Origin: Porphyromonas uenonis DSM 23387 = JCM 13868
Lineage (GTDB): Bacteria; Bacteroidota; Bacteroidia; Bacteroidales; Porphyromonadaceae
Reading direction: 5' to 3'
Length of the DNA stretch: 64,000 nt
NCBI RefSeq assembly: GCF_000482365.1
Contig: NZ_KI535307.1
Coordinates: 122,793 to 186,792, forward strand
Every line of letters starts with the position of its first letter. Positions within the stretch are counted from its first letter, which is position 1. The translations under genes were made by a program, and so were the position numbers. The notes under the pieces are model-generated. The model was not told the DNA's origin and searched no databases. It saw only the letters and a program-made list of their open reading frames with translations. Below, piece by piece: positions 36,001 through 45,851 of the stretch.

Positions 36001-37290
36001 ATGAACACACCATTACTAAATGCTCAGGGCAAGCTGATGCTAGCGACCATACAGGGCTACGACCGCCCTGGCGTGACCGCCTCGCTCATGAGCATCCTCG
36101 CAGAGCATGGCGCATATATCCTAGACATTGGTCAGTCAGACATACATAGTCACCTAAACCTGGGCATACTCTTCCAGATGAATGAAAATGACTCAGGATC
36201 TGTACTGAAAGATCTACTCTTCAAGGGGTATGAACTTGATGTGCAGATACGCTTTACCCCTATCTCTACAAACGAATATGGCGAATGGGTTAATGCTCAG
36301 GGCAAGAACCGCTACATCATCACTGTCGTAGCGCGCAAGATGACCGCTGGCATGCTCTCGGCTGTAGCTGGAGCGGCTGCCGAGCAGGGACTTAACATTG
36401 ATAACATCCGCCGCCTCACGGGTCGTATCCCGCTAGACCAAACGCAGCAGGCTCCGATGGCGAGCATTGAGTTCTCCATGCGTGGCAATATCAAAGATGT
36501 CCACACCTTCCAGCTAGATCTCCTACAGATGAGTGGTGAGCTTGACATGGACATCTCCTTCCAACGGGAGAGTATGTTTCGCCGTATGCGTCGCCTGATC
36601 TGCTTCGATATGGACTCGACGCTGATCCAGACCGAGGTGATCGACGAGCTGGCTATGAGAGCTGGCGTAGGCGACCAGGTCAAGGCAATCACCGAGCGAG
36701 CTATGCGAGGTGAGATAGACTTCATCGAGAGCTTTACGGAGCGTGTCGCTCTACTCAAGGGGCTGGACGTCTCTGTCATGGAGGACATAGCGCACAACCT
36801 TCCCATCACTGAGGGGTGTGAGCGACTTATGCGCACGCTCAAGGTGATGGGCTACAAGACCGCTATTCTCTCGGGAGGATTCACCTACTTCGGCCATTAT
36901 TTGCAGAAGAAGTTTGACATAGATTATGTCTATGCCAACGAGCTAGAGGTGGCCGATGGCAAGCTCACGGGCCGCTACGTCGGTGACGTGGTCGATGGGC
37001 GTCGCAAGGCTGACCTGCTTCGTCTGATCGCTCAGGTAGAGCGTGTGGACCTCATGCAGACGGTAGCTGTAGGCGATGGCGCCAACGACCTGCCGATGCT
37101 TTCGCTAGCAGGACTAGGTATCGCCTTTCACGCTAAGCCCAAAGTCAAGGCAAGTGCCGAGCAGCGCATTTCGTCTGTCGGGCTCGATGGCATCCTTTAC
37201 TTCCTAGGCTACAAGGACTCGCTCTTTGATGAGCAGATGATAGAGTGCATGAAGGATGGCACCTGCTCGACTCTCTTCCCAAAACACTAA
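36001..37290 (+). CDS. serB: Phosphoserine phosphatase with N-terminal ACT domains
   Basis: SerB removes phosphate from phosphoserine, the last step of serine synthesis. The 429-aa protein has two ACT-like domains (about 10-90 and 100-185) and then a HAD domain with nucleophile Asp203 and Asp205 in CFDMDSTL, the SGGFTYF motif near 298, and GDGANDLPML near 360. The ACT domains should bind serine for feedback. In P. gingivalis a SerB homologue is also released during host cell invasion; whether that applies here is not shown. Confidence 0.95.
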   Translation: MNTPLLNAQGKLMLATIQGYDRPGVTASLMSILAEHGAYILDIGQSDIHSHLNLGILFQMNENDSGSVLKDLLFKGYELDVQIRFTPISTNEYGEWVNAQGKNRYIITVVARKMTAGMLSAVAGAAAEQGLNIDNIRRLTGRIPLDQTQQAPMASIEFSMRGNIKDVHTFQLDLLQMSGELDMDISFQRESMFRRMRRLICFDMDSTLIQTEVIDELAMRAGVGDQVKAITERAMRGEIDFIESFTERVALLKGLDVSVMEDIAHNLPITEGCERLMRTLKVMGYKTAILSGGFTYFGHYLQKKFDIDYVYANELEVADGKLTGRYVGDVVDGRRKADLLRLIAQVERVDLMQTVAVGDGANDLPMLSLAGLGIAFHAKPKVKASAEQRISSVGLDGILYFLGYKDSLFDEQMIECMKDGTCSTLFPKH

Positions 37291-37319
37291 TCGTCTAACC
37301 ACTTACTCCCTCATAATAC

Positions 37320-37640
37320 ATGATACGTCATTGCGTCATCTTCACGCTACAACTACCAGGCTCCGCTGAGGAGCAGCAGGCTCATCTGAAGAAGATCGAG
37401 CAACTCCTCGAAGACCTCCCCGAGCAGATCCTCGAGCTGGAGTCGATGGAGGTTTTCTTCAACTGCAACCCCAACGAGGAGTCTACCTTCATGCTTCAAG
37501 CTGATGTAGAGGACCTAGAGGCTCTCTCGGCTTACGCCACACACCCCGCTCATGTCCAGATAGTAAATGACCTTATCAAGCCGTACAAAGTGGGTCGTAC
37601 TTGCATTGATTATAAGTTGCACGACCATTATCCTCACTAA
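37320..37640 (+). CDS. Dabb (stress responsive A/B barrel) domain protein
   Basis: The 106-aa protein [34 protein letters not shown], with [18 protein letters not shown] near the end, follows the Dabb pattern of small dimeric ferredoxin-like barrels. The conserved HPxH is present. The function of the family in bacteria is mostly unknown. It lies 29 bases after serB and 4 bases before msrAB. Confidence 0.85.
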   Translation: MIRHCVIFTLQLPGSAEEQQAHLKKIEQLLEDLPEQILELESMEVFFNCNPNEESTFMLQADVEDLEALSAYATHPAHVQIVNDLIKPYKVGRTCIDYKLHDHYPH

Positions 37641-37644
37641 CGCT

Positions 37645-38610
37645 ATGTGTAGAGAGAACTCTCAGCCTCAAGAGCTAGACACCGTCTACCTCGCTGGGGG
37701 GTGCTTCTGGGGTATGCAAGCCTTCTTTGAGGAGGTCGACGGAGTCGTCTCTACCGAGGTGGGCTATGCCAATGGCACGCTCGGACGGCAGCCCTCTTAT
37801 GAGGAAGTTTGCACAGGCGAAACGGGCTTTGCAGAGACACTGCAGGTAGTTTACAATGCAGGGCGTGTACCGCTAAGCTTTATCCTAGAGCGCTACTTCA
37901 CCGTCATCAACCCCACCACGCTCAACCGCCAAGGAGCCGACCAAGGCACGCAGTACCGCACCGGTATCTACTACACGAAAGAGGAGCAGCGCCCGATCAT
38001 TGAGAAGGCGCTCACTTCGATACAGCAGGCTTATGCCGACCCCGTCATGGTCGAGTGCAAGCCTTTGGACAATTACTACCCCGCCGAGCAATACCATCAA
38101 GAGTATCTGCGCAAGAACCCTGGGGGCTACTGTCACATCGGCCGTACACAGATAGCGCGTGAGAGCTACGTCCGCTACGTAGACCATGAGGCGCTCCGCA
38201 AGCGGCTCACACCGATGCAGTATCACGTGACGCAGGAGGCTGGCACGGAGCCACCCTTTGACAATGAGTACTACGATCTTACCGAGGCGGGTATCTACGT
38301 GGACGTTGTCTCTGGCAAGCCGCTCTTCCTCAGCTTGGATAAGTTTGACTCGGGTTGCGGGTGGCCTGCCTTTGCGAAGCCTATTGACGACCAACTGATC
38401 AAGGAGTCGACCGACCGCTCACACGGGATGGTGCGTACAGAGGTGCGCAGTAAAGATTCGGACGCTCACCTCGGGCATCTCTTTGAAGATGGACCCGTCG
38501 AGCTTGGCGGGCTGCGCTACTGTATCAATAGTGCTGCGCTACGCTTCATTCCCCTGGACAGTCTGGAGGCTGAGGGGTATGGCGACTACCTGCGCTACTT
38601 CAAGAAGTAA
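37645..38610 (+). CDS. msrAB: Fused peptide methionine sulfoxide reductase MsrA-MsrB
   Basis: The 321-aa fusion repairs both S- and R-methionine sulfoxide. The MsrA catalytic Cys20 is in LAGGCFWG. The MsrB part has SGCGWPAF and the catalytic Cys in [12 protein letters not shown] near the C terminus. The two CxxC zinc pairs of many MsrB proteins are absent. I use ATG 37645, four bases after the Dabb stop. A longer frame from ATG 37567 would add a hydrophobic leader but would overlap the Dabb gene by 74 bases, so a secreted form cannot be excluded. Confidence 0.92.
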   Translation: MCRENSQPQELDTVYLAGGCFWGMQAFFEEVDGVVSTEVGYANGTLGRQPSYEEVCTGETGFAETLQVVYNAGRVPLSFILERYFTVINPTTLNRQGADQGTQYRTGIYYTKEEQRPIIEKALTSIQQAYADPVMVECKPLDNYYPAEQYHQEYLRKNPGGYCHIGRTQIARESYVRYVDHEALRKRLTPMQYHVTQEAGTEPPFDNEYYDLTEAGIYVDVVSGKPLFLSLDKFDSGCGWPAFAKPIDDQLIKESTDRSHGMVRTEVRSKDSDAHLGHLFEDGPVELGGLRYCINSAALRFIPLDSLEAEGYGDYLRYFKK

Positions 38611-38612
38611 CT

Positions 38613-39866
38613 GTGACAAGGGTCCTACACCTCAGCACTTATGGGGCTAATAGCGGTGCTGGCGTCGCTGCGTTGCGACTGCTAGAGGCTGAGCGGAGCT
38701 ACGGCTCAGACGCGGAGCTACTGCTGATGGCTCCTAGCTCGGAGCCTCTAACTGGTGTACACGCCCTTGGCAATGATCGGAGGCTTTACCGAACTTGGCA
38801 ATGTAAGCTCTGGAGCGAGCGAGCCTTTGTTGCTCTGCTCAACGGCTTCAACCGTGAGCAAACTTTCAAAACCTCTCTAGGCCAACTCGGCATCTCTATG
38901 CGTGCCCTGCGCCCTTACCTCGCAAAGGTGGATCTCCTCCATCTGCACTGGACGCAACACGCCTTCCTCTCGCTCCGCACCCTCGAGGAGCTCTGCAAGC
39001 TCGGGCTACCCGTCGTCATCACGCTTCATGACTACTGGTGGGCTCAGGGCATCGAGCAGATGGCGACCAAGCCTAGCGAACTATCAGCCCCTCTGCGCCG
39101 ACTAGACCGACGAGTTCGGCAGCGCAAAGCGGAGCTAATGGCTCGCTACCCTATCCACTGGGTCACCGTCTCTAGTAGCCTTGCCAATGAGGTGTCACGC
39201 TCCCCCATCATGCCTCGCCTAGACATCAGCACCATCGGCAATGTCCTCTCCGCTCAGTACTATCAGCAGGCACAGATGCAGGAGACAAAAGCCTCCAACG
39301 AGCAAGCACCTTATCAGATTCTCTTCGTAGCGACACGTGTGGATGATCCGATCAAAGGATGGAGCTACCTTACCGAAGCCATGCGACAACTAGCCGAGCT
39401 AGCGGGCGAGCAGACAGCGCAAATGCAGCTCACACTCGTCGGTGCCCTATCCGACCGCACACTCCTCAAGCAGATTCCCATCCCCGTACAGCATCTGGGC
39501 AGTATCTCCGATGCGGAGCGACTGCGCTCTCTTTATACTGAGAGCTCCGTCCTCATCTCAACTAGCGAGCGCGAGAGCTTTGGCCAGACACTCCTAGAGG
39601 CTCTTGCCTGCGGTACGCCCGTCATCGCTAGAGACTCGGGAGGTCCTGCTGATATAGTCATTGAAGGAGTCAATGGCGCCCTCGTGGCGCACGACAAACC
39701 GCAAGAGATGGCGACCGCTCTCTGGCAACACTTCACCGAAGCCACAGCTTATCAGCCTGAAGCTTGCCGAGCCTCCGCCCTGCGCTTTGCCCCGAAAGCC
39801 ATTGCCCAGCAGTACGCCCAGCTTTACGCACAGTTAATAGATGACACCCAGCGAGCAAACCGATGA
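38613..39866 (+). CDS. Glycosyltransferase, GT4 family
   Basis: The 417-aa GT-B enzyme starts with GTG two bases after msrAB. Its N-terminal domain begins RVLHLSTYGANSGAGVAALRLLEAER and includes LLHLHWTQHAFLS. The nucleotide-sugar domain has the GT4 motif ERESFGQTLLEALACGTPVIARDSGGPADIV, with the retaining E-x7-E pattern at about 320-330. Sugar donor and acceptor are unknown; surface polysaccharide or glycoprotein assembly is likely. It overlaps the next transferase gene by four bases. Confidence 0.9.
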   Translation: MTRVLHLSTYGANSGAGVAALRLLEAERSYGSDAELLLMAPSSEPLTGVHALGNDRRLYRTWQCKLWSERAFVALLNGFNREQTFKTSLGQLGISMRALRPYLAKVDLLHLHWTQHAFLSLRTLEELCKLGLPVVITLHDYWWAQGIEQMATKPSELSAPLRRLDRRVRQRKAELMARYPIHWVTVSSSLANEVSRSPIMPRLDISTIGNVLSAQYYQQAQMQETKASNEQAPYQILFVATRVDDPIKGWSYLTEAMRQLAELAGEQTAQMQLTLVGALSDRTLLKQIPIPVQHLGSISDAERLRSLYTESSVLISTSERESFGQTLLEALACGTPVIARDSGGPADIVIEGVNGALVAHDKPQEMATALWQHFTEATAYQPEACRASALRFAPKAIAQQYAQLYAQLIDDTQRANR

Positions 39867-40591
39867 CTACCACGCCCCTACTAACCATCATCACCATCTG
39901 CTACAATGCGGAGGCAACCATCGCGCCCACGCTGCGCAGCCTTACCGAGCAGAGTGACCAAAGCTTCGAGTACCTCGTCATAGACGGAGCTTCCCAAGAC
40001 AAAACGCTCTCGCTCGTCCAGACGCTCTACCCTCGTGCTACCGTCCACTCCGAGCCTGACCATGGGCTCTACGATGCGATGAATAAAGGGTTGCGCCAAG
40101 CCCATGGCACCTACATCTGGTATCTCAATGCGGGCGATACGCTCCGCACGCCTGACACGGTCCGCACCGTCTGCGCTGCTCTTGAGACGCACCAGCCTGA
40201 CCTCCTCTATGGCGATACGATGATTGTAGACAGTGCCTACCAAGACCTCCATCCTCGTCGGTTGCGCCCGCCCCATCAGCTGACGCAGCGCTCCTTTGCC
40301 AATGGTATGCTCATCTGCCACCAAGCCTTCATACCACGACGCTCGCTCGCTCCGCTATACGATCTGCGCTACCGCTACTCGGCAGACTACGACTGGTGCA
40401 TCAAAATCATCAACGCTATCCATAGCCAATACCGCATCGACGACTATCTCGTCAACTACCTTAACGAAGGGGTCACCACACGCAATCATCGCGCCTCGCT
40501 CCTCGAGCGGCTCCGCATCATGGCTCGGAAGTACGGTTGGTTCACCGCCCTGACACGACACGTCAGCTTCCTCTTCTGCCGTCAGCGCTAG
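39863..40591 (+). CDS. Glycosyltransferase, GT2 family (WcaA-like)
   Basis: The 242-aa GT-A enzyme has the N-terminal motif LLTIITICYNAEATIAPTLRSLTEQS, the metal/donor motif region YIWYLNAGDTL at about 84-94, and SADYDWCIKIINAI later. It is typical of inverting transferases with family A fold. It is translationally coupled to the GT4 gene. Its stop codon directly abuts that of the converging porW gene. Confidence 0.9.
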   Translation: MTTTPLLTIITICYNAEATIAPTLRSLTEQSDQSFEYLVIDGASQDKTLSLVQTLYPRATVHSEPDHGLYDAMNKGLRQAHGTYIWYLNAGDTLRTPDTVRTVCAALETHQPDLLYGDTMIVDSAYQDLHPRRLRPPHQLTQRSFANGMLICHQAFIPRRSLAPLYDLRYRYSADYDWCIKIINAIHSQYRIDDYLVNYLNEGVTTRNHRASLLERLRIMARKYGWFTALTRHVSFLFCRQR

Positions 40592-43500
40592 TTAGCGGCG
40601 CTGCTTCTGTTGCTCTTTCTGCTGTGTCTCTCGCTCTTTGAGCTTGCGACGGCGCTCCTCTTCGAGTGCCTTGAGTCGCTTCTGACGCTCTTTCTCCTGC
40701 TGGCGTAGTTGCTCCTTGCGGGCTTTCTCCTGAGCACGGCGCTCAGCCTCCACACGCTTGATCTGCTCCTGACGTAGTTGCTCCTGTCGGCGCCGCTCTT
40801 CGCGACGAGCCTTGAGCTCCGCATCACGCTGACGCTGACGCTCCTTGAGTTGCTCCTCACGCTCACGCTTCGCCTGACGCTCTTGCGCTTTGCGCTCCCG
40901 CTCCATCTGCTTCAGATCCTCGGGAGTCACTTGTCGCGCCTTTTGAATCGTGGTGCGTTGATTCTCTACGGGCTTGGTCTCCTCAGGCTTTTGCAACAAG
41001 CTGTCCAGCTGCAGCTCCACAGCCGGCAGAGCAATCTGCGAACGATCTATCTCAAAGGTGATCGGCTTGTCAACGGCGGGCAGTGCGGGCGAAGCAACCG
41101 TATCGGTCTTCACGGGCTTCTCAGCCTGCGAGCCTGTGAGGAGGAGCCAGCGGTCAAGGAGATAGTGCGCTGCGGGGTAAAGCTCGACCAAGCTATCAGC
41201 CACGAAGGTCATATAGTCGCCGATGCTCTTGACGCCCGTGGCGACCTGGCGGTAGTTATCCTCCGTCATGACGAGGAGCAGCGCCGAACTGTCCAAAGCG
41301 GAGAGATAGCCCTCAGGACTATAAGCCCGAGTCACGTACTGCCATGCGACAGTGGCCGTGGGGAAGTCGCTGATGGTCATGAGGGTCTCATGCTCCGATG
41401 GGGCAAAGGCTACGGGGAGGATGTAGTCGGTGAACTGAGCGTAGTTGAAGCTCTCGACGGCAAAGCGCAGAGAGCGCTCCAGAGCGTCACCTTTTCGAGG
41501 TAAGATGAGCAGAGCCTGATACTTATCACTACGCTTTCCGATGGTAAAAGGTTGCTCCGCCAATGTTCCTGCGACACTATCCTGCGAAGCAATGCGCAGA
41601 TCCCAAGCCATGCCTTGGTACCCGCCCTGAGCGATGCGCGCTCCACGCAGCAGACGCTGGAGCATCTCCTGAGCGAGCACGGAGACCTCCTCTTTAGGAT
41701 AAGAAGCGGTGAGCGACTCAAGCCCCTTTCTGAAGGACGCTTCGTCACCCTGCAAGACATAGCTGAGCGCATTGACGAAGGCAAACTGCGGCAAGGTCTC
41801 TGAGAGCGGATAGGACTCAGCCGTCTCACGGTACAGTCGCTGCACCTCTCGTGATCGACCCGCTAAGTAGGCGTTGAAAGCTTGGTCATAGAGTCGCTCG
41901 TCAGCCCCAATGTTGGCCCGTAGCTTGGCTATATAGTTGGGATCTTGTAGGGTGACGGCAAGCGGGTCTTCGGGCAGCTCGGCCAGCAACTTACGTCGCC
42001 ACGGCTCAGCGAGGTCTGCCCGCTCTAGTCGCTGATAGAGCATGTAGAGGGTGTAGTATATGGAGGCTCTGTCGGTGTACTTGGGATAGCGTCTAAGGAG
42101 GTCTTCGTAGCTCTTGACCGACTCCTCAAAGCGCTCCATCTGTTCGTTGAAAGCTTTGCCCATACCGACCAGTGCCGTCTGGATAATCTCATCCGAAGCG
42201 GCGATCTGCTCGGGCGTGGTGGGGAGCTTGGAGAGATAATACGCCCGCTGGAGCGGATCTTGATCTGCGGGCAAACTATCGGTAGACGAGGTGAGGCTGT
42301 CCGTAGGAGATGCCACCGAAGACAACGAGTCAGCGGGCTGTTCGCCACGCTCCCCCATCTGAGCCGTGGGGTCGCCCGCATCAATAGCGATCTGCTTATT
42401 ACGTCTCCGCCAGTCGTCCGCCAGTGGACGCTTGCCCCACTTGCGCTCGAAGAGGTCCTTACCCTGAGCCACCAGCGTAGGATTGTAGAAGTAGCTCTTG
42501 CCATTGCCACCACCAGCCACTGGGGGAGGCGTGCCGACACCGCCAGGGCGACCTCCGCCAGGCATATTGATGTCGGCTTGCTGGTTGAGCGCTTCATTTT
42601 GTCCTTGCTGCTGAGCGAGTAGCTCCTGCTTGCGAGTCTCCTCCTGAGCCTTCTTGTAAGCGGTGATGAGACTGTCCGCATAGGCCAATTGCTCCGCCTC
42701 TGGGAGCGCAGCGATACGTCGCAAGCTGTCCTGCTCGTAGACTTGCTGCGCAAAGGAGACCAGCTGGTCTAGGTCGGCCGAGAGCTTGGTCACCGCCTCG
42801 TAGCGCGGGTGGCTTTTCTCGATCACACCCGCTGCGCCAGCATACGCCTCCTGAGCCTTGAGGTAGTTGTTTTGCGCTAAGTAAATGTCGCCTAAGTGAA
42901 GCTGACAGAGCATATAGTCGAAGCTGCGCTGCGTGCTCTGCGCCACGCCATGCGTGAAGGCGGTGACGGCATGTGTCGTGTCGGGGATCGCTAAGTAGAG
43001 ACGTCCCTGCGTGAGGTATATCTGGTCGACGAGCTCTTTGTTCTTATCTCTATGCGCCAAGCGCTCCAAACGCTGGATGACTCGCTGTGGATTGCCCTGA
43101 GCCTCGATCTCTAGGCGGCGCATCGTGGCGGCAAACTCCAATGGATAAGGCGGTGCCAGACGTATCACACGTCCGAAAGCTCGAGAGGCTTCGCCCCACC
43201 GTCCTTCCTTGCTGTAGAGCTGCCCTAGGAGATAGTACAGCCTAGCTCGCTGAGCCTTGATCGGCTTGCGCGCTATCGTCTGCTGCAGGTAAGAGATGGC
43301 TGAGAGCGTGTCGCCCTGCTTGAGAGCTAGCTCCGTCTCCGCTAGCGGATAGGTCTTGCTACGACTTTTGTAGATGCCATCTTCGGGGAGGTTGCTCAGT
43401 ATCTCGTTCGCTTCGTCTACCCAGCCCAGAGCAAGGTAGCAGCGAGCCTGCCAGATGCGCGCTTCGTCCCGCACCTTATCCTCCGTGCTGTAGAGCCGCG

Positions 43501-44041
43501 TCATATAGGAGAAGGTCGCCAGCGCCTCCATGAAGTGCCCGCCGTAAAACTGCGACTCCCCCACCATCATCCAGGCATTGTGCAGGAAGGGGTTGTACTC
43601 CATCTTATTGTAGAAAGCCTTCTTCTTCGGATTGCGCAGCAGATCCTCTCGCGACACCTTTGGCTTCGTACGAATTGAGTGCTCACGGATCGCCTTTTGT
43701 CCCTTCTCGATCGCTTTGCCTAGCGAACCGCCCACAGCTGTCTCTTCCGACGACTCCTGTCCCGCTGTACGTGTGATAGGATCGGGTACTAGCAGTTCGG
43801 TGTAGCTCTCCGAAAGGTCGTGGTAGAGCGCTTTGTAACCCTCGTTGAAAGCTAACTGACCGTTGTAATAGACGTTGTAGCGTGTGGTCAGATTGTGGTA
43901 AAAGCGCGAAGCACTATCGTTGCGCTTGGTACTACAGCCCACGGCGCTCCCCAAGACGCACAGCAAAGCTACCACTACGCCTAGACAATGCTTAGTGCGC
44001 AGTGGTAGCTTATCACGATAAGATGTATCTCTGTCTGCCAC
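40592..44041 (-). CDS. porW: Type IX secretion lipoprotein PorW/SprE
   Basis: The 1149-aa TPR lipoprotein has a lipobox (SAVGC, Cys36) and the start of the SprE/PorW family, STKRNDSASRFYHNLTTRYNVYYNGQLAFNEGYKAL. Many TPR-like helical pairs follow (for example WQARCYLALGWVDEANEIL and YYLLGQLYSKEGRWGEASRAFGRVI). The C terminus (about 1040-1149) is an extreme Arg/Lys/Glu/Gln coiled coil. PorW/SprE is needed for type IX secretion and gliding, connecting the trans-envelope motor to the outer membrane complex. With Plug near 4-5 kb it shows that the organism uses this system. Confidence 0.88.
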   Translation of the reverse strand: MADRDTSYRDKLPLRTKHCLGVVVALLCVLGSAVGCSTKRNDSASRFYHNLTTRYNVYYNGQLAFNEGYKALYHDLSESYTELLVPDPITRTAGQESSEETAVGGSLGKAIEKGQKAIREHSIRTKPKVSREDLLRNPKKKAFYNKMEYNPFLHNAWMMVGESQFYGGHFMEALATFSYMTRLYSTEDKVRDEARIWQARCYLALGWVDEANEILSNLPEDGIYKSRSKTYPLAETELALKQGDTLSAISYLQQTIARKPIKAQRARLYYLLGQLYSKEGRWGEASRAFGRVIRLAPPYPLEFAATMRRLEIEAQGNPQRVIQRLERLAHRDKNKELVDQIYLTQGRLYLAIPDTTHAVTAFTHGVAQSTQRSFDYMLCQLHLGDIYLAQNNYLKAQEAYAGAAGVIEKSHPRYEAVTKLSADLDQLVSFAQQVYEQDSLRRIAALPEAEQLAYADSLITAYKKAQEETRKQELLAQQQGQNEALNQQADINMPGGGRPGGVGTPPPVAGGGNGKSYFYNPTLVAQGKDLFERKWGKRPLADDWRRRNKQIAIDAGDPTAQMGERGEQPADSLSSVASPTDSLTSSTDSLPADQDPLQRAYYLSKLPTTPEQIAASDEIIQTALVGMGKAFNEQMERFEESVKSYEDLLRRYPKYTDRASIYYTLYMLYQRLERADLAEPWRRKLLAELPEDPLAVTLQDPNYIAKLRANIGADERLYDQAFNAYLAGRSREVQRLYRETAESYPLSETLPQFAFVNALSYVLQGDEASFRKGLESLTASYPKEEVSVLAQEMLQRLLRGARIAQGGYQGMAWDLRIASQDSVAGTLAEQPFTIGKRSDKYQALLILPRKGDALERSLRFAVESFNYAQFTDYILPVAFAPSEHETLMTISDFPTATVAWQYVTRAYSPEGYLSALDSSALLLVMTEDNYRQVATGVKSIGDYMTFVADSLVELYPAAHYLLDRWLLLTGSQAEKPVKTDTVASPALPAVDKPITFEIDRSQIALPAVELQLDSLLQKPEETKPVENQRTTIQKARQVTPEDLKQMERERKAQERQAKREREEQLKERQRQRDAELKARREERRRQEQLRQEQIKRVEAERRAQEKARKEQLRQQEKERQKRLKALEEERRRKLKERETQQKEQQKQRR

Positions 44042-44138
44042 GCTTACTATTAAGTTCTAATCCTCAGGGAGAGCCTCTATGCGCCTATCCCCTACTCTCA
44101 CAAACGTACCAGACCTTATATATATTGTACTGAGCGCT

Positions 44139-44627
44139 CTACGGCGTGACCAGCTGCAAGATCTCAGGCGGGAGCAGGATACCACGCATCGAGAGGCTCT
44201 TGAGCCACCCCTCATGGTCAGTCTCCAGAAGTGTCTCAGCCACCTCGCGGAGCATCGCCAGCTCCGCATCCGTGTAGCTCTCTATAGGACGATGCGCCAG
44301 TACGTCCAGCTCTTCGTCATCGTAGTAGACGATTCGGGGGGCGCGTCTTATCACTCTCTCCGCTTCGGAGCAAGAGTCCGTACAGCTGGCACAAGCGGTC
44401 GCATCATCAGCACAGCGACTCGTGTCAGACTCGCCAGAGAGAGACTCTCTCAGTTCGCGCTCCACCTCGCCAAGGGCAGAGCCTAGAGCAGTCTCCCCAG
44501 TAGTCTGCGAGCCTTGCTCTGTAGCGCCGTCCTTCTTACGAACCTTCTGTCGCTCCGACCAGCGAACGAGCAGATGCACGATCAGTCCTATCGCTATGGA
44601 TAGAAAAAAGATCTCTAGAGCCTCCAT
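44139..44627 (-). CDS. Conserved Bacteroidota membrane-anchored protein of unknown function
   Basis: The 162-aa protein has one N-terminal helix (IFFLSIAIGLIVHLLVRW), a charged linker, a Cys-rich patch (CADDATACASCTDSC, about 72-86), and a conserved C-terminal domain with IVYYDDEELDVLAHRPIESYTDAELAMLREV and WLKSLSMRGILLPPEIL. The YYDDEELD...GWxxSLxxRGIxLP pattern is shared by short proteins in many Bacteroidota, sometimes labelled phospholipase without evidence. The four cysteines might bind a metal cluster. It follows rpiB by 19 bases. Confidence 0.65.
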   Translation of the reverse strand: MEALEIFFLSIAIGLIVHLLVRWSERQKVRKKDGATEQGSQTTGETALGSALGEVERELRESLSGESDTSRCADDATACASCTDSCSEAERVIRRAPRIVYYDDEELDVLAHRPIESYTDAELAMLREVAETLLETDHEGWLKSLSMRGILLPPEILQLVTP

Positions 44628-44646
44628 AGCTCAGCTTCAAAAGGCA

Positions 44647-45084
44647 CTAGCAGGTAGGTAGCACCATCTTGTCGATCCGCTCCTTGTGACGACCACCCTC
44701 AAAGGGGGTATCAAGGAACGCATGCAGACAGCGCTCAGCCTCCGCCGTCTCTATGAAGCGTGCCGGCATGACCAGTACATTAGCATCATTGTGCGCCCGG
44801 ATGAGCTTAGCAATATCCTCGTTCCAAGCGAGACCAGCACGGATGACGTTGTACTTATTGAGCGTCATAGCCATGCCATTGCCCGTACCGCAGATAGCGA
44901 TACCACGATCTACCGTTCCCATCTGTATGGCAAAAGCAAGCTGATGCGCATAGTCTGGATAGTCACAGCGCTCCTCCGAATGAGTACCGTAGTCGACACA
45001 CTTGATCTGCATGGCTGCGAGCCACTCCTTGACCTGTTCTTTGAGCTGATAGCCAGCGTGATCTGAGCAAATACCTAGTTTCAT
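44647..45084 (-). CDS. rpiB: Ribose 5-phosphate isomerase B
   Basis: RpiB interconverts ribose 5-phosphate and ribulose 5-phosphate. The 145-aa protein has SDHAGY at 7-12, the catalytic Cys65 in ICGTGNGM, and the conserved NKYNVIRAGL segment with His98 following. It lies between the arginine decarboxylase gene and the small membrane protein gene, in a probable three-gene unit. Confidence 0.95.
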   Translation of the reverse strand: MKLGICSDHAGYQLKEQVKEWLAAMQIKCVDYGTHSEERCDYPDYAHQLAFAIQMGTVDRGIAICGTGNGMAMTLNKYNVIRAGLAWNEDIAKLIRAHNDANVLVMPARFIETAEAERCLHAFLDTPFEGGRHKERIDKMVLPTC

Positions 45085-45111
45085 AAGACTATTTCTCTAT
45101 ATCGTTTTTGA

Positions 45112-45666
45112 TCAATCCTCATCCTTCATAGGAGACTCAGGAAGCACGAAGTCTACGAAGCAAAGGCCAGCCAGTGCCGTACCGTAGCGCTTGGTCACCG
45201 TGATACCCTCCGTGATGAAGTTGAGCTCACCGAGGTAGTACTGGCTGTAAGTGTTCTGGTGCAGGTCATTGATGACACGTATCAGACGAGACTCCAGCTC
45301 CTCAATACGGTAGCGACCGCTCACCTCGCAAACGAGGCCTCCAGCCTTCTCGTCGAAGTTCTCATCCTTGTACATCCAGGCGTAGACGACACCAGCACTG
45401 ACGAACTCATCTTGGATACCGTGCGAGACAGACATGATCGTCTTGAGCTCTGAGCCAAAGGGAGGCATATCCACCTCATCAGGAGAAACGAGCCGAGCCG
45501 TCGCTGGTAGGACGGAGGAGTAGACCATTATATTATAGTCGGCGATACCCGCATCGTAGAGTGCCATGTGGTAGGATCCAGCATGCTTCTCAAGATCAGA
45601 CTCACCGCTTCCTTTGGTCGTGAAGAATGTATTGGGGATCAAGTTCCCGTAGTACTTGTTGCTCAT
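45112..45666 (-). CDS. Pyruvoyl-dependent arginine decarboxylase
   Basis: The 184-aa proenzyme matches PvlArgDC: N-terminal NLIPNTFFTTKGSGESDLEKHAGSYHMAL, then IMVYSSVLPATARLV. Self-cleavage should occur between Ser50 and Ser51, turning Ser51 into the pyruvoyl cofactor. The later GE[LI] and GRYRIEELE segments fit the family. It makes agmatine from arginine, either for polyamine synthesis or for acid resistance. rpiB follows after 27 bases. Confidence 0.9.
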   Translation of the reverse strand: MSNKYYGNLIPNTFFTTKGSGESDLEKHAGSYHMALYDAGIADYNIMVYSSVLPATARLVSPDEVDMPPFGSELKTIMSVSHGIQDEFVSAGVVYAWMYKDENFDEKAGGLVCEVSGRYRIEELESRLIRVINDLHQNTYSQYYLGELNFITEGITVTKRYGTALAGLCFVDFVLPESPMKDED

Positions 45667-45710
45667 CGTGATAGTTATTTATGAGTTAGGGAATATCTAA
45701 TTTGCGTGGG

Positions 45711-45718
45711 CAAATATA
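45711..45718 (-). promoter_or_regulatory. Candidate -7 box upstream of the arginine decarboxylase gene
   Basis: TATATTTG on the minus strand matches TAnnTTTG and lies 44 bases before the start codon. No TTG is found at the right distance upstream. Confidence 0.45.
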
Positions 45719-45851
45719 CGAAAGTAAGGGGACATAGGCCGAGCTGGCGCATTATAACGGCTAATTCCTGTTTTGAGGTGCGGAGGGAGAAGCTACATTT
45801 TGACTGCATATCTCACACAGTCATTATGATCACAGATTACACAGCTGTTTC

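Noticed and set aside
37885..38394. 169-codon minus-strand frame opposite msrAB
   Set aside because: It lies wholly inside msrAB, whose MsrA and MsrB motifs are certain, and has no recognisable domain.
40778..41503. 241-codon plus-strand frame rich in Leu inside porW
   Set aside because: It is the reverse complement of the Arg/Lys/Glu coiled coil of PorW, which always reads as Leu-rich on the other strand.
44057..44486. Frames on both strands around 44.1-44.5 kb
   Set aside because: They overlap the conserved membrane-anchored protein gene (44139-44627) and have no features of their own.
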